DNA of 64,000 bases from Pontederia crassipes (taxonomy: Eukaryota > Streptophyta > Magnoliopsida > Commelinales > Pontederiaceae): contig CM060194.1 in assembly GCA_030549335.1 (NCBI GenBank), positions 14,882,171-14,946,170 of the forward strand. The letters are read 5' to 3'. Below the pieces are notes generated by a model. The model searched no databases and was not told where the DNA came from. It saw nothing but the letters and a program-made list of their open reading frames with translations. Position 1 is the stretch's first letter. Each line of letters begins with the position of its first letter. A program made the translations under genes and the position numbers. Shown here piece by piece: positions 21,115 to 34,841 of the stretch.

Positions 21115-22188
21115 TTGAACTACCATGATAGACTATGCACTGCCCTACCTCTCAGGGTGGTCTTGGAGTCCCCAACCTTCGTTGTAATCGGGCCCTCTCG
21201 GTACGATGGGTTGGGCGGATCATGGAAAATGGTGGAGATCTCTGAGCACAGTTTGCTTCGCATGGCATGGGAAGGACCTCTCTTGGGATTCATGATTGAC
21301 ACTTCTCCGGGGCGGCTCGCTTATTCGCGAGGAGTCTCATCACTTGTACCACTCATCCGCTCTTTCATGATTGCTTCACTCGGTTCTGGGATGGACTTCT
21401 TCTAGCACCACAATTGATACCCGAGGCATTCTTGCAGCAGCCTTCCCTAGGCCCAGGGAAAAAATATCACTGGATCCCTCAACATTCGTCTCTAATGTTT
21501 GGACCTTCTCGAATGGACAGGGTGGTGGATCATAGACCCCCTTGTTCAGATCGCACCTCTCTGACGGTCGTATCACCGAGCTCCTAGCTATGTATGCGCG
21601 GATTGCACCTTTGCGCCTAGACGCCTACAGCATGGATGGATGGATCTGGCTCTTGGACCATTTCTCAACCTGTAGCATTTACCACCTTCTCATGGAGAGC
21701 ATGATCCACAGAGTTTCAATATTGATTGTCGAATCATCTGGAGGTCATGCACGTCGCTGAAAGCCAGGACCCACCTTTTCTTTCACTCTAATATTACCTC
21801 AGATATATGGAGACAAGTGGACATCATTGAGGTGGACTTATGTCACCAGCTTTTGGAGTTCATTGAGAGCATTGGGCAGACATGGTAACCAGGGTTAACA
21901 GCATGGTTTCCGGCAGTCACTTGGGCCACTTGGCTATAACGGAACTGCACCATCAGGGGAGGGGGGATGCTATATAGAAAACATTGTACATCATAACTCT
22001 TTTTTACTTCATGAGTGGGGGGATTCTGATAGCCCATGGTGGCACCTATTAGTGTGGGCGCCTTCATGGCCTTTCTTGGATGCTACGTTTGACCACACAT
22101 GTAAATACTTTTGCAAGCTAATATATAATATATGACGGATGAGATCCATAATCGGCAGTTATCCTCTTCCTCAAAAAAAAAAAAAAAT
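21115..22188 (+). pseudogene. 5'-truncated LINE with poly(A) tail
   Basis: The plus strand contains GGLGVPNLRCNRALSVRWVGR (about 21145-21210), the conserved stretch after LINE reverse transcriptase. Further on, THLFFHSNITSDIWRQV (about 21770-21820) is the zf-RVT tail; many stops and shifts lie between. It ends in 14 A residues (about 22175-22188). 5' truncation and poly(A) are normal outcomes of LINE insertion. It interrupts the CDPK copy A locus. A target duplication was not found. Confidence 0.7.
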
Positions 22189-22844
22189 GTACTGACTGCA
22201 CCTCTTCACAATAATAATTCTGAATATGCTAATGTTAATACATTATTTTCTATTGGCTTGCACGTGGAATCAATGATGTCAAACACGTAAAATGGACTGC
22301 GCACTGCCACTGGATGTCGGAGAAAACAGGTAATTGCATACATGTAACATGATACAGTCAATCCTACCTGATTTTATAATTAATATATTTATATATTAAT
22401 TTGCATAGGAAGAAAATATAACACTTTAATTTCTTTAGAATGAAGCATGAATTCAACTTTCATCCATACCAAAATATTCTAATACATATAACGCATGACA
22501 ATATCTAATCTGAATTCTACAACACATGCAACATGTATAAACTAATTAAAACCTAAACATAAATTATAGAAAAAAGAATAGAGGTAGAAAGAGGCACCAT
22601 ACCTCTGCTCCCTATTTGTGATGGGCTCCTATTCCTGAGCAGAGAGCTCGATGCACCGATGGCTCCTTGCTCGTGAGTAGGGAAAACCTAAGTCTTTCAT
22701 TTCTTCTCTCTCTCTAAAAAGAAAAAGATTCCCTTTCGTGAATAGGATTTGCAAGTGTTACAGACATTCTACATTGCGTCCGTCAATCATGGGCATTACC
22801 CAAGTTATCTTATTTTTCTATGTAATTTTTTTTTTTTGAGAGGG
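22189..22844. other. Intergenic DNA
   Basis: A+T-rich, no gene or structured repeat recognised. Confidence 0.5.
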
Positions 22845-23700
22845 ATAAATTATAATCTTTTTACTATAGATTTTATATATCTTCTAAACATACACTATAG
22901 AAGAGGTTTATGTATAGTTTTCTTTGTGTGTGTAGTATTCTTACACTCTAGTTATGAAAAGAATATAAGTTTATGATTTACTCGGTTTTCTGTTGATTTA
23001 TGTATTGAATATTGATTGTGGCAACACATAATGTTACATTTGAAATTACGTGTAGTTTTTCGTTCTTAATATATCGCCATTTACCAAATAATATAAAATT
23101 TATGGTTCAATGATATGCTTTGTTTGGATCAAATGTGTATGAACAGATAAGACCAACATTCGATCATGGATCCTAACTGCAAAAATATATAAACTTCACT
23201 TTGATGATATCATGATGTCACTATAAAAAAATACTTGGATGAACAGAGGGTTTCCTTAATTATGTTCTTGAAAGGCTCAGCTTGGAGACGAATGAATAAC
23301 TGGAGGATTTGAAATGTCCAGTTTAGAATAAAAAACTCTGTGCTTGTAGTAGCATTTCCTATAATATGCAATCCCTCCTTAAGTTCGTCCAGGGTTATAT
23401 TTCCAATCTTATGTCTTCAGGAGTAACTTCGTAATAGTAATTTTCATTTTCATAAAAAAGAAAGGGATTTCCATTCTTGTCCTTGTCATGTCAGATCATT
23501 TTCTTCATGTCAGCTACTTCTTCGAAAGGCAATTGCTCAGCCGCCACCACCAACAAATGATTTTGAAGGGTAAACTACTATTACCAGATCTGAAACACAG
23601 TTAATTTTGTTGCTACTAAAAATCAAGGCCTCAGCTAGCCGCTCTCAGAACTTTTTTTCATGGTTGTGAATTGTTGAAGTGTAACGCTGATTGTTTCTCC
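22845..23700. repeat. Segmental duplication, copy B
   Basis: Counterpart of 20280-21110, about 2.56 kb apart and in the same orientation. See copy A for the shared runs. Confidence 0.72.
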
Positions 23701-25087
23701 GTTCGATGCCATGTTAGCATTATGAAGCCAAGGATCTTCTTGGTGGAGCAAAAAAGAAAAAAAAAAAACAAGAAGAAAGAAATTAGCCAAGGATTCACCA
23801 TTTTGGTAGACTCCTTGGGGAAGAGACAATCATAACAAATTCTTGTCATACGAAATATGTGTGCTGTTAGAGTAACCAGACACATTCTAGTTTCGCAAAA
23901 TGTTAATTAGAAACATTGTAGTGTGGCAAAATTGCCACTATACAATTGTAAGAAATCTTAGTCTTTTGCCTTTGATTAGTTAACCTAAAATTTGTTTTTC
24001 TTCTTGACTATGTGATTCTGTTCAATATTCATATTGTATTAATTATGGTTGCTTAATTATCTTTGATAAATTGAACCAAAGATATTTTATAAAGTAAATA
24101 AGATAAAAATTGAAAATTGTTAAATGAAGAGCTTTTCTATTATTGGTTGACGATAGTCAAGTAAGGAGACACAAGACACTCTATTGAACAGGGGGAATTG
24201 AAAGACTCTCTACCGGTCTTTGAGGGAGTTGAAAAGTAATTCACTCATAAGTGTAACATAATTAAAAGAATGATGTACTAATGATGTTCTATCGATAACG
24301 ACGAACAATGTTCTCATTGATTCTTTAATAATTTTCTATTTACATGATTGGTTGTCTTATTGATCTTTGTTGATCCATATGATTATGATAATTTTCGTTG
24401 TTACAATTATTGATAATGAATTGTTTTCAAGTTTCCACAATATTGTTACATGTTAGACGTCAAAACTTACGAGAGGTTCGACTGTCATAGAATTCATTAC
24501 TACAAGTAGTAACTCAACACAACATGAATAATGATGATAATTGGTAGTCTCAGCTAGTGTTGACATATGGCAATCAAACTTTTTGAGTCTCTTTTATTTT
24601 CTTTTGTTTCCTTGAGTTGTAATTATTTTGCTACGATCTGAATGGTGCAATAATGTTTATCATCTGAATGATATAATAATGTAGAGCTACTTGAGACAGT
24701 TTGTATTTATTTTCCTTAAAGACTTTGTTACTAATTTTCTTTATCGTACTATAACATTTTCATTATTATTTCATAAATTTTTTCCTTCCATCTTATGCAC
24801 TCTTCTTATCATAGTGCACTATGTCATGTGATGAATTGTGTTCTGGGGATGCTACAAATTCTAGGAGAAACAAGCATATTGTGTTAATCTATATCTCCTT
24901 CCTAAAGCCATCCTACTTAATTTACAAGGAGAACACAAGTGAGGCATACCAATTATTTGTTGAACAGGCAGCCTAGTAGATGGATTAGGATTCAACATAT
25001 GCTTGATCAGATCCTTCACATTGTCGGATACCCTTGGCCAATAATCCCTTTTGAGAATGATGATGGAGCAAAGAATTGTCTCAGCAT
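23340..25087 (-). pseudogene. Calcium-dependent protein kinase pseudogene, copy B (kinase C-lobe to EF-hand 1)
   Basis: Three to four exons in correct order on the minus strand. 24948-25087: LKRDYWPRVSDNVKDLIKHM and NPSTRLPVQQIIG, the end of the kinase domain, followed by a donor-like gtatgc. 23638-23745: HQEDPWLHNANMASNG and LQQFTTMKK, the junction helix. About 23490-23590: AEQLPFEEVADMKKM. About 23340-23420: remnants of EF-hand 1. The exon borders fit those of plant CDPK genes, so this is a DNA-level copy, not a retrocopy. A stop before AEQLP, a frameshift in the EF-hand and an inserted stretch break it. The N-lobe of the kinase and EF-hands 2-4 are absent. Confidence 0.8.
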
Positions 25088-25130
25088 CTCTTCGATCTTT
25101 TTTTTTTTGCGTGGACATGTAACAATAGTT

Positions 25131-25274
25131 CAATATGAAACTTCTTAAATTTACTCATTCCATAACCCTTGTTTGGGATCATTCAATTCCTTTTGCAATT
25201 ATCAATATGAAAGTTCTTAAATTTACTCATTCCATAACCCTTGTTTGGGATCATTCAATTCCTTTTGCAATTAT
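25131..25274. repeat. 72-bp tandem duplication
   Basis: Two almost identical units starting caatatgaaa at 25131 and 25203, each containing ccataacccttgtttgggat. A second looser pair follows at about 25327 and 25391 (cacataa..atgtagttttgca). Confidence 0.9.
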
Positions 25275-25449
25275 ATAGATTAACCAGGTTCTTATGTGTA
25301 GATAACTGCCCAAAATGGAGACACTCCACATAAGATGTAGTTTTGCATTCCCTGCATCTACCTTGGGTCCATAGGTTCTCTTTGGCACTTCACATAAAAA
25401 CATGTAGTTTTGCACTCCATCCATCTACCTTGCGTCCATAGGGTTTATG

Positions 25450-28053
25450 ATTGCCTCAAAGTAAGCTTAACAAATATGAAGATATGCAAATTATAATCCT
25501 CAGGTGTACATAATTTAAGCAATTAGTGTCACCATCTCATGATGCAGAAGATGAAGATATGATGGGAGAAATCAAGAATTTGTCTTCCGGTATAAGAGTT
25601 GCTCCCATATAAGCAATTCTTCCCCTAGATAAATAATTGTTCTTGAAAGTTTTAAAATGTAAAAATTTAAATACACAACTATGACTGTATGCAAACAACT
25701 ACATTGAAACGGCTTTAAAATGTCTAGATTGATTAGGGTAGAACTACGCTACAGAAATATGACTTATACTAACTTTTAAGGTTTCCCAAATATTGTAAAA
25801 ATTAAATCTAGACTAAAAAAGGGTAAATGACTATGTATGTAAGAGAGATAAGACATATTCTATTAATTATTATTATTATTATTATTGTTATCTTTATCTT
25901 TATATATTATTTAGATTATGTCAATTAGCATTCTTATTTATTGTTATTTTATATTTTTATATTTTAAATTAGTTTAGATTTAATTGTAAAATGTTTATAA
26001 ATATAAATAGGCATGAATTTTTTCTTAATGGTAATTTAATTATTATCCAATTATTTCATTAAACTTGTGTAGTTTTTTTTCGGTGGATTCTGAGCCTCGA
26101 TGGATTTTGAGTTTATCGAGCCATTGATAATGCATTGAACCATCAACCTTTTTTAGGATTTGTCCGAAGGTTGTAATCTCCTCTAGTTTTCCGTTGTGTC
26201 ACTAAGGCTATTCAACGGTGGAGAAAAATGTTGGAACATTAGGAATGTTTTGTGATAGTTAACCTTCATCCTCAATTTTAAAATTAAAACATTGGCTTGG
26301 AATCAAATTTACTAGAGATAATTTTACACTCATAACAACTACCCCATTGATTCTTCACTCACTCTTGTGACATTATCTTCGGGTATTTAACAAGATTGAA
26401 GATTGCTAAATGGAAAATGGAGTCATCCTTGTGAACCATAGCATTGTCTGGTCATATGTAAATAAAATAGTGAGAACCTTTCCTTTGTCCCTAAATGACA
26501 ATAAATGTCAAAGGCAAGTGAGAAGGATCAATCAATGTGCGATCAGACAAGAGAAACAAATAGAGGTAAGTCAAAAGGATCAATTAACATGTGATCAAGA
26601 GGGCTGATAGGATCCATCGATGGGGCAAGAGGGGAAGGAAAGTAGGGCAGTGGGATCGCGAGCAATATGAATTGAATCGCATATATATTTTTTCCTTTCT
26701 TGCGATCACAATGGATAGGCATTTAAACCCTTGATCCGTCAAGGGCTTAGATTGACACATTCTACCTTGAAATGCCTAAAAGGTATGATGCGATCAAAAT
26801 GATAGCAAACATTAACAAGTGCAATAGTAATAAATATATTTATCATTCCCACGAGGACACTTAATAATTAAGATTCTATTTTAACCTTATTAATTAAGAA
26901 ATTACAAAAATGATTTATTTCAACTGTGAATAAAAGAAAAAATTAATCATTTGAATGAGTGATGATTTGATGATTAGATCACCTAAAATTACCACTAGAA
27001 TACAATGAATATTCTCAAATTAGGATTAATTGAATCAATAATAAAATTCAATTCTCAAGATTCAATATTACAAGTTTTAACTACTATCCTAAGAACAATT
27101 AGAATAAATTAATTCTTAAGTTTTTACTTTATTATCTAATTAATTAAAAGACAATCAATTGAAATTATAATTAAGGACTTTCTCAAGTCACCTTAATAAC
27201 TACATAAATTAGATCTTTTTCGATTTTCCTAATTGTGGTATGTATGAAATAAAATCAATTCTAAAAACTATTATAAAACTAATTACTTCTTCTCATATAG
27301 CAATCAACTCATCACTCATGTAATTAAAGGAAAGCATTAAACACAAACATTTATACTATTAAAACTTCCAATTGAACTAATATTAAGAAAAACTCCAATA
27401 CACAAATAGGGTTCAATTATGATGACCCTAATTGAGAAATAAATATAATGAAAACAACATCAAATTTAATATAAAAGTTTAGAAAAAAAAACCAAGAACT
27501 AGTGCACAATCCGAGCACCTCCACTTTCGAGTTTCTGACTAGAACTTCATGATCGTTCCCGACTTGTTCTTGTTGGCCTTCATTTTTGGCGAGAATGATT
27601 TTCCATGTCCCTTTGATCGTCATTTTATAGTTTTTTTATTCCCCAATGAAAGAAATCAAATCTCCAACCAAAAAGGGACAAAATTCGCTGCATATATAAT
27701 CGCCTACCAGACCACCATAATGGTCATTAATGGATCCATCATGGTCGTGATAGTTTCACTGATCACTTCTGGCACGGTCATGATCGTTCATATATGACTT
27801 CCCGATTCAAGTTCAATCTTTCGACCATGGACATGATATGATTGAGGTAGGATCGTGATTGAACTTGATCATTCCCAAACTTCTCTATTCCTCCTATCAT
27901 GGCCATTCCCAAAAAATGTCATGGTCAGTTTTCTTGCTCTAATTCTTAGCATTTTGTTTCCTGACAAATAATTTCCAAACCTAAGTAGGAATCACATCTA
28001 AAATAATTTTTCTAAAAAAATCAAATCATCCTTTCATAAATACAAAAAGCTTC

Positions 28054-28055
<2 letters not shown>
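25450..28055. other. A+T-rich intergenic DNA
   Basis: Contains (TTA)n at about 25870-25886 and a stretch near 26780-26870 with tatcattcccacgaggaca, a phrase I associate with plant dispersed repeats but cannot classify. No coding or RNA gene was recognised. Confidence 0.45.

Positions 28056-28110
<55 letters not shown>
28056..28110. repeat. (AT)n microsatellite
   Basis: Uninterrupted AT dinucleotides for about 55 bp. Confidence 0.98.
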
Positions 28111-28113
<3 letters not shown>

Positions 28114-28139
28114 TCAAGGTGTTTCACCTCCCTATTATC

Positions 28140-28790
28140 CATAGATATAGTTTGATGGGAATTTCCAATTTTGTTTTCCATGGGATGTGATCTGCAATTT
28201 TTAATTTGCACAGTGAACTCTTCTCTCTAGGGTTTGAATGCAAAGAAAACTGCAATACGCCTTTGTGAGAGATTTGAGAATTGTCCACTAAGTTGATTTT
28301 AGAAATATAGTAAGAATAGGCTGAATATTAGTTGTGCGTCATCCTTAATTACCCGTGTTGAGTAAAGCAATAACACACGCACAGAGCATCTTCTTCCTGC
28401 TGGTATATGCAGTCAAAAAACGCTCAATCCTTCCTGCCCCACCCGGGCACGGCACGGAGTGTTTTCTTTTTAGATGTAATGTAATCAAAAGTTAATCCGT
28501 TCACACCAATTTGTATTACCTCCTGCACGTTATACACTTTGCAAATATCATGCATGACCAGCCATCTAGTCTTTAGTACGACAGATTAAGGTGCACATTA
28601 TCTGTATATATCTAACTATGAAAGCCAAACATATATGACAGAAACTTAAGTTGACATTTTTGGCATAGATACAGTGGGCGGGGTGGGAGTGGGGGCTCTC
28701 TCGTCGTTTCAGATAAACCATTATTACTCTCACAGTGCAAAGTAAAAGTAAGGTTGTGGATGGAAGATGGCCATGGAGTCCACAAGCGAC
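28140..28790. repeat. Dispersed duplication, copy 2
   Basis: Contiguous counterpart of the interrupted block at 8740-10655, same orientation. It lacks both insertions seen in copy 1, and so marks the ancestral state. Confidence 0.7.
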
Positions 28791-29517
28791 ATGCATAGAC
28801 GCATGATGCAGTTAGACCTGATCCTCCCTCCCTCCCTCCAACTCCACAAGTGGCCAAGAACAGGAAGGAAGCAGTGCTAAGCATGCACGCGAGTCATTAT
28901 TAATTGAAGTTTCGGTAAACAAAAGAATTAATCATAATCCGCTCTTTGGACACCTAATTTTCCTCTCCACTCTCCCTCTCTCTCCCTCTCCTCGGCTAGA
29001 CTTCATGGCCATAACTTTTTGGCAGTTGGGAACTAATGATCAAGACGAGGTGCCTGACGATTTGTTAAGAATGAATAAGCTTTTAATTAGGGTTTCCAAG
29101 TGCATGCATTAATCTTTCAACAGAAACACTGTAAGTGTGTGAGGGATACTTGTTTGTGTGGGGAAGGCATTATTCGTGAATGATATATACGTGAATGGTT
29201 CGATAGATCCAAATAGAAAGCCAAGCCATTGATGAAGACCTCAACCACTTTCGCAGGCGTGACCATTCGAGAACTTAAAAGGGGTCACGAGGAGGAAATT
29301 TGGAGGTGCAAGTGGCCACGGCATATGTCATTCGTCCTTGGCGTTGGTCCACGGTACGTACCCCTCTCGTGGGGGCCTCGCCCTCTAGCCTACCAAATGC
29401 TCGGACCGGCCATGTGTGTGCATGCTTGACGAAGCCCCCTTTGCCTTTCATGAGTTGAAAGAGACACGCATGCAATATGCTGTATAATCTGTACGCATGC
29501 GCCAGACTAGACTGATA

Positions 29518-29520
<3 letters not shown>
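28791..29520. other. Intergenic DNA
   Basis: No gene was recognised. Several short frames overlap on both strands but have no motif support. Confidence 0.45.

Positions 29521-29606
<86 letters not shown>
29521..29606. repeat. (GA)n microsatellite
   Basis: Uninterrupted GA dinucleotides for 86 bp. Confidence 0.98.
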
Positions 29607-29608
<2 letters not shown>

Positions 29609-30558
29609 TGAAAATATAGTAGTACCGGGAGAGTGGAATGTTTGATACATATATACAGGGATTGATCTAATTATTAGCAACCGTCCATGGCACGGGATAA
29701 ATGAGAACGTAATGAAGTTGAGGGTCCTACAAGTCTATTGGCATTTGCAATAAAATTAATAATGCCAACTTTTATAGTGCAATATTATCTAATAGAAAAA
29801 TATTAAGATATATACATATGTATTATGTATATATGTATTATTATATATTATTATAAAGCTGATCCCATTGGCGGTGGTGGTGGGAATATATCTCACATCA
29901 TCCAACCACTGTTTTTTGTTGCTGCCTTTCTTAGACAGGCGACGAATAAAGCTTTCTTCTTTCTATCATCAAAAACAGTTTTCTTCACTATCATCGATCT
30001 TTACCAAAAAGAAGGTATATGTTTTTTTTACATTATTATAATGTAATGTCATAGTATGAAGAACAAAAAAATAAGTGAAGAAAAGAATCGACCATGTGTA
30101 TTATATTTTTATTAAAAAAATAATACAAAAAAGAGATAATGAATTTGGAATTCTAAACTTTTCTTTTGAGAATTTAATATATACGCCGGTGGTTCCACGT
30201 AGCCTTTTTTTTTTTGGTAAGTCCACGTAGCGTTTTTTTGTCGACCATGTTTAGCCCCGCCAACCTTTTTGCCTTTCCCTGTTTTTTTGTTAAACTTTTT
30301 TTGAGAATTTAAAGTTATATGGCACCTTTCGAATCCAATTCCCCTCCTTGGTGCAATCATGCTGGACTTGTGATGCGATAAGAAGAGCAATCACGATAAG
30401 GATCACTTTATCGCGATGAGATCAAGTAGCATGAAATTAATTTAATTTCTGTTGATTTTAATATCTTTTTGTTAAATTTATTTTCAACCATATAATTATC
30501 ATTCAACGATTCAAATTTATTAGATGCATAAATAATTTTTAATTACATGTTACTTAAA

Positions 30559-30598
<40 letters not shown>

Positions 30599-30678
30599 CT
30601 CGATGAATTTTTATTAGCGTATATGAATCTTCATGGTGCATTGGTGTGATTTCAATGCTGCGGTCTTAATTAATTGGA
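29607..30678. other. A+T-rich intergenic DNA
   Basis: Includes a (TA)n run at 30562-30592. Nothing else recognised up to the hAT element. Confidence 0.5.
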
Positions 30679-31485
30679 TCAGGTGCAAAGATTGAAAAAC
30701 GAACCGTGTCGTATCGTGTCGTGCTAAACAGATCATTTTTATCCTGACACGGTTTGGGCTCGGCTTGATCGGGCTGGTCGGGCCAGATCGTACTTGGTCG
30801 GGTGACTCATTTTTTCATTTAATTTACTTATTAAATTTTTATATAATATACTTAATATTATTAATTATTCTATAATATTAATATATGACTTATAATAATG
30901 ATATAGTTAAAATTTCAAATAAATTAAGTCATTAATTCACAATTATTAAGTAAATAAATGTATAAAATGAATGATTGAGTAATAACTAAGAAGATATAAG
31001 TTAAACCTTATACATAAAATTAATTGGTAAGCATTTAATAAATATATATTAGTAGTATACTAGTATAGATAGTTAAGTACTGATTTACGATATACTAAGT
31101 TATAACTAATTATATGATTTTAGTAACTACTTTAATTATTTATAGTTAAAATTTCAAATACATTAAATCATTAATTCATAATTATTAAGAGTTAAGAAAT
31201 TTACTACATGTATATACTAAGTTATAAGATGAATTATTGACTTTGTGTTGGAGACTTTGAGTATCTGCTTCAAACCAAATTATAAGATTCTATAATAAAA
31301 TGCATGAACTATGGTTTCCAAACACGCATTCGTCCAAAACCACAAGTTCGTACATTTCATGATAGTATTCTCATAATAGCCACCGCTTAGATCCATTTCG
31401 AGTGAAAAGATTGCATTTTTGACATTGTGCAATTATATATAAGAATGAAATTACGAGAGAAGAGATGAAAAGAGAGTGAGAGATT

Positions 31486-32219
31486 GGGGTAAATTAGACG
31501 AATCATCTCTCAACTTTAAGTCATTTTCAAATTGGTCCCCTAACTTCAATTTATAACTAGAACATTCCTCAACTTTTATTTTTTGTGCGGCGTGGTCAAC
31601 CACCACTCCCCCCGTGCAAGAACTCGCCCCACTCGCAAGAGATTGGGGTATATTAGACGAATCATCTCCTAACTTTAAGTCATTTTCAAATTGGTCCCCT
31701 AACTCCAATTTGTAACTAGAGCATTCCTCAACTTTTATTTTCTATGCGGCATGGTCACCCCCCATCCCCCCCCCCTCGTGTGAGAACTCGCCTCCTACGA
31801 GCGGGGCGAGCTCACCGATGGGTCGGCGCCCCCCGTGCGAGCTTGCCCCGCCGGAGAAGAAGGGGGGCCGGCACCCCCCCTCCCTCTTCTTCCTCACGCG
31901 TGGTGAGGAAGAAGAGGGGGGTCGGCGAGCTCGCAAAAGGGGGGGGGGCTCTTTTCCGACAAGCTCATAGGGGGCCGGCGGCCCTCCTCTTCTTCCTCGT
32001 TTTTCGTGCATCGAGGACGTGGATAATTTTTTTTCTTAGTGACGTGGATAAGCGTATGTGGCGGCCACGTATGCAAGCTAACCAAGAAACCCACTATCAC
32101 TGGTCAAGGGGACTAATTGTGTAAGAAAAAAAACTGAGGAATATTCTAGTTACAAATTGAAGTTATGAGACCCATTTGAACATGACTTAAAGTTGGGGGA
32201 CGATTCGTGTAATTTACCC
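31486..32219. mobile_element. Mutator-like TIR element nested in the hAT, 734 bp
   Basis: The left end ggggtaaattagacgaatc and the right end, reverse-complemented, gggtaaattacacgaatc start long inverted repeats of about 190 bp. The flanking 9-mers are tgagagatt (31477-31485) and tgaaagatt (32220-32228), one mismatch, the length expected of Mutator elements. The left repeat is duplicated in tandem with a 159-bp period (31486 and 31645). The core (31750-32010) is extremely G+C-rich with C and G homopolymers. No transposase. Same family as 61516-62640. Confidence 0.8.
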
Positions 32220-32506
32220 TGAAAGATTGAGAGAAAGAAAGAAAGAGAGAATATAATATATAGTACTACATTATATATAATTTATTGTATAATGCATAAG
32301 TAGTATAGGTAATTAGGTACTTAGGTAGTATAGATAGTTAAGTACTAATTTATTATATAGTAAAAATAGAAATGAACACCGAGATTAGCGTTATTTGGTT
32401 ATTTTAGCCTACGTCCACAGTAGTTTTAATATTTTATTATTATGAAATAATCAATAAATGCAAATTTACAAGAAAATTAAAAATTACATCTTCTACAATA
32501 ATTATT

Positions 32507-34613
32507 TTATGAAGAATTATAGGCATAGGAGACATCCGTTTCATCGTCATCTTTCATATATGGTAATATGGATTTCTTACCTCGTGTTCGAGTATCTGCA
32601 TCAAACCAATCTTTTAGTAATATACAAATCTCCATTGACTTAGAGCTCATTGTATTTCTTCTCTCGTTCAAAATCCTAGAATCTACAGAAAAACATTGTT
32701 CTGAAGTCATTGTAGACATCATAACAATTAAAAGATCTCGAGCTAAGACGGAGAGAATTGGATACGTACGACCATTTAATCTCCACCAAGTCAAGACATC
32801 AATTTCACTATCACATTCATTTGGACGTAATAAGTAATCTTGCAGTTCATTATACAAAAAGGCAGCTGAATTGGATAAACCTTCATCCGAGCCTCTTGAT
32901 GTGCCCCTTCTAATAGAAGACGTGAATCTAAAAAATGATCTATTATTGAAAGGTCTGGGTGCTACTGATGGACGTGATGAAGATGCTTGCTCTCTACGTA
33001 CACCAAATTTTGCTTCATATAAATATTATATAAATTATTTATTATTATTTCATAATTATAATATGGATTAATAAAATTGTCAGTTTACAATTCTGGATGA
33101 CTTCTTATATATTGTTCGAGAAAATAATTCTCAATTTCTCCCGTGTACCATTTAGGATCGGATCCCTTAAATCTAGGATCCATCATCATTGTTAAAATTT
33201 CTATGAGAGGTAAATTATTCTAATATTCTAAAAATTTTGATTCCACCAAATAAATTATTTCAAAAAATTAATTTTATAATTCATGTTTTTCATTAAATGA
33301 ACTTGTCATTTCATGAAGTTGATTAATTATTAAATTTGAGGTAGGGGAATAAATGGCAGATAACTCTAAAGTAACATTATAAAAAACTTGTAACAATTTC
33401 ATAACTGCGTTAGCAACATCCCACTTTGAATCACTAATTCGAGCTGTTGGACATTGCATCACAGCTAAAATATAATTATCGAGTGCATGTCAAAATAGAA
33501 TACATAATTTAATCATGTCATAAGTACTATTCCATATTGTAGACACATCAATGTTTAATTTTTTATAAGGAATATTATAACGATGATAAATTTCTTTAAA
33601 TATTTGTCTCCTAAGTATCACGTTGGCAATTTGCAAATCATTATGAGGATGTTCAATTTTTTTAAATGCAATAATTCTTTTTTGCATTACCCAATTTGTA
33701 TCAATCTAATGCACTGTAACAAATAAGAAACCATCACCATTTACAAAAGTCCATATATCACTAGTCAAACTATACATGAATTTAGAATCTAAAAAATAAT
33801 TATTTTTTTATTTTTCTTCTTGATATAATTTAATCGAAATTTTTTTGACAGTTTCTCTACTAACATTTCTAAAGACACCTTGTACATAATTTTGTTGATA
33901 ATATAAAAAAATTTCATCTTTAACAAATATGTAAGGTATTTCTACATGTATAACATATCTTGTTAAACCTGCACGCATATTTTCTTCATAAGCAAATAAA
34001 GAACTCTCGACGGTACCATGATCGGGTACAACTAGTTGAGTTTGTTGCAATAATTTACCCACTAAAAACTATTCCCTAATCATTATAGGATGCGATTCTA
34101 AATGCTATTTTAAACTACCTGTGCTCGAAGAAGAGGCGACAACATAACTAGCCTTGCAAATTTTACAAATAGCTTTATCTTTTTTGGATTATTTTTATCT
34201 ATATTTTTTTTTTCAAAATAATTATAAACTTCACTAGTTAACTTTGGTGTTCTTCTTTTTTTAACTATTATCTCACCTTGCGTGGGAGCATCTGAGCTTG
34301 ACGAACCTGTGGCTGTGGGTGTCGCAATTGCAGTTGCACAATTTCCTTCGGAACCTGTAGAACTTGAAGCAATATTAAGATTAGGAATGACATGAAGATT
34401 AACATATGTAATTGGAGTAATTATACAGTTAGTTGATGGCACCATAGTTTCCATATAACTCGACGAAACTCCACTTAGTTGTGCTGATAAAAAATTAGAA
34501 TCACCACTACTATTAGTATTATATGGTGTACCATATGGATATGTAGGTAGAGGTCCATAAGGTGAATAAGCAGCAAAATCACCATATAGACGAAAGGGAT
34601 CTCGCGAGTCCAT
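32507..34613 (-). pseudogene. hAT transposase (BED finger, RICESLEEPER-like), broken
   Basis: Start ATG 34613. Residues about 130-165 are the BED-type zinc finger: RRTPKLTSEVYNYFEKKNID, then CKICKAS and HLESH after a frameshift near 34190 and a stop. Further segments in order are EENMRAGLTRYV (about 33960), LYSLTSD.W and QKRIIAF (33680-33780), CPTARISDSKWDVANAVMKLL (about 33400-33460), and the C-terminal dimerisation domain with DVLTWWRLNGRTYPILSVLA and SEQCFSVDSRILNERRN (about 32620-32800). Many stops and shifts. It would have catalysed cut-and-paste transposition of this element and its deletion relative. Confidence 0.85.
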
Positions 34614-34833
34614 TATGCAATTTTATATAAGAAATTAAGAATGAGTTAACTTAAATATAATAATATATAAATACTACCGAATAAATATCACAATGTAAAT
34701 ATAAATTAAGAGTGAGAGAGTTTGATAGCAGAGCACGAATGGAGAGAAGAGAAATTCAGAGAGACTGAGTGTGAGAGAGAGCACTTTGAGAGCTTGTTGA
34801 ATGAATTGAAGATTGAAGAACGGTCGGCTATGC

Positions 34834-34841
34834 TTTTATAG
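34834..34841 (-). promoter_or_regulatory. TATA box of the hAT transposase
   Basis: CTATAAAA on the minus strand, about 220 bp upstream of the transposase ATG. The corresponding place in the deletion relative (about 58668) still has ttataaaatg on the minus strand. Confidence 0.55.

Noticed and set aside
31742-32124. Proline/arginine-rich frames of up to 126 codons
   Set aside because: They are produced by the G+C-rich core of the nested Mutator-like element and have no motif.
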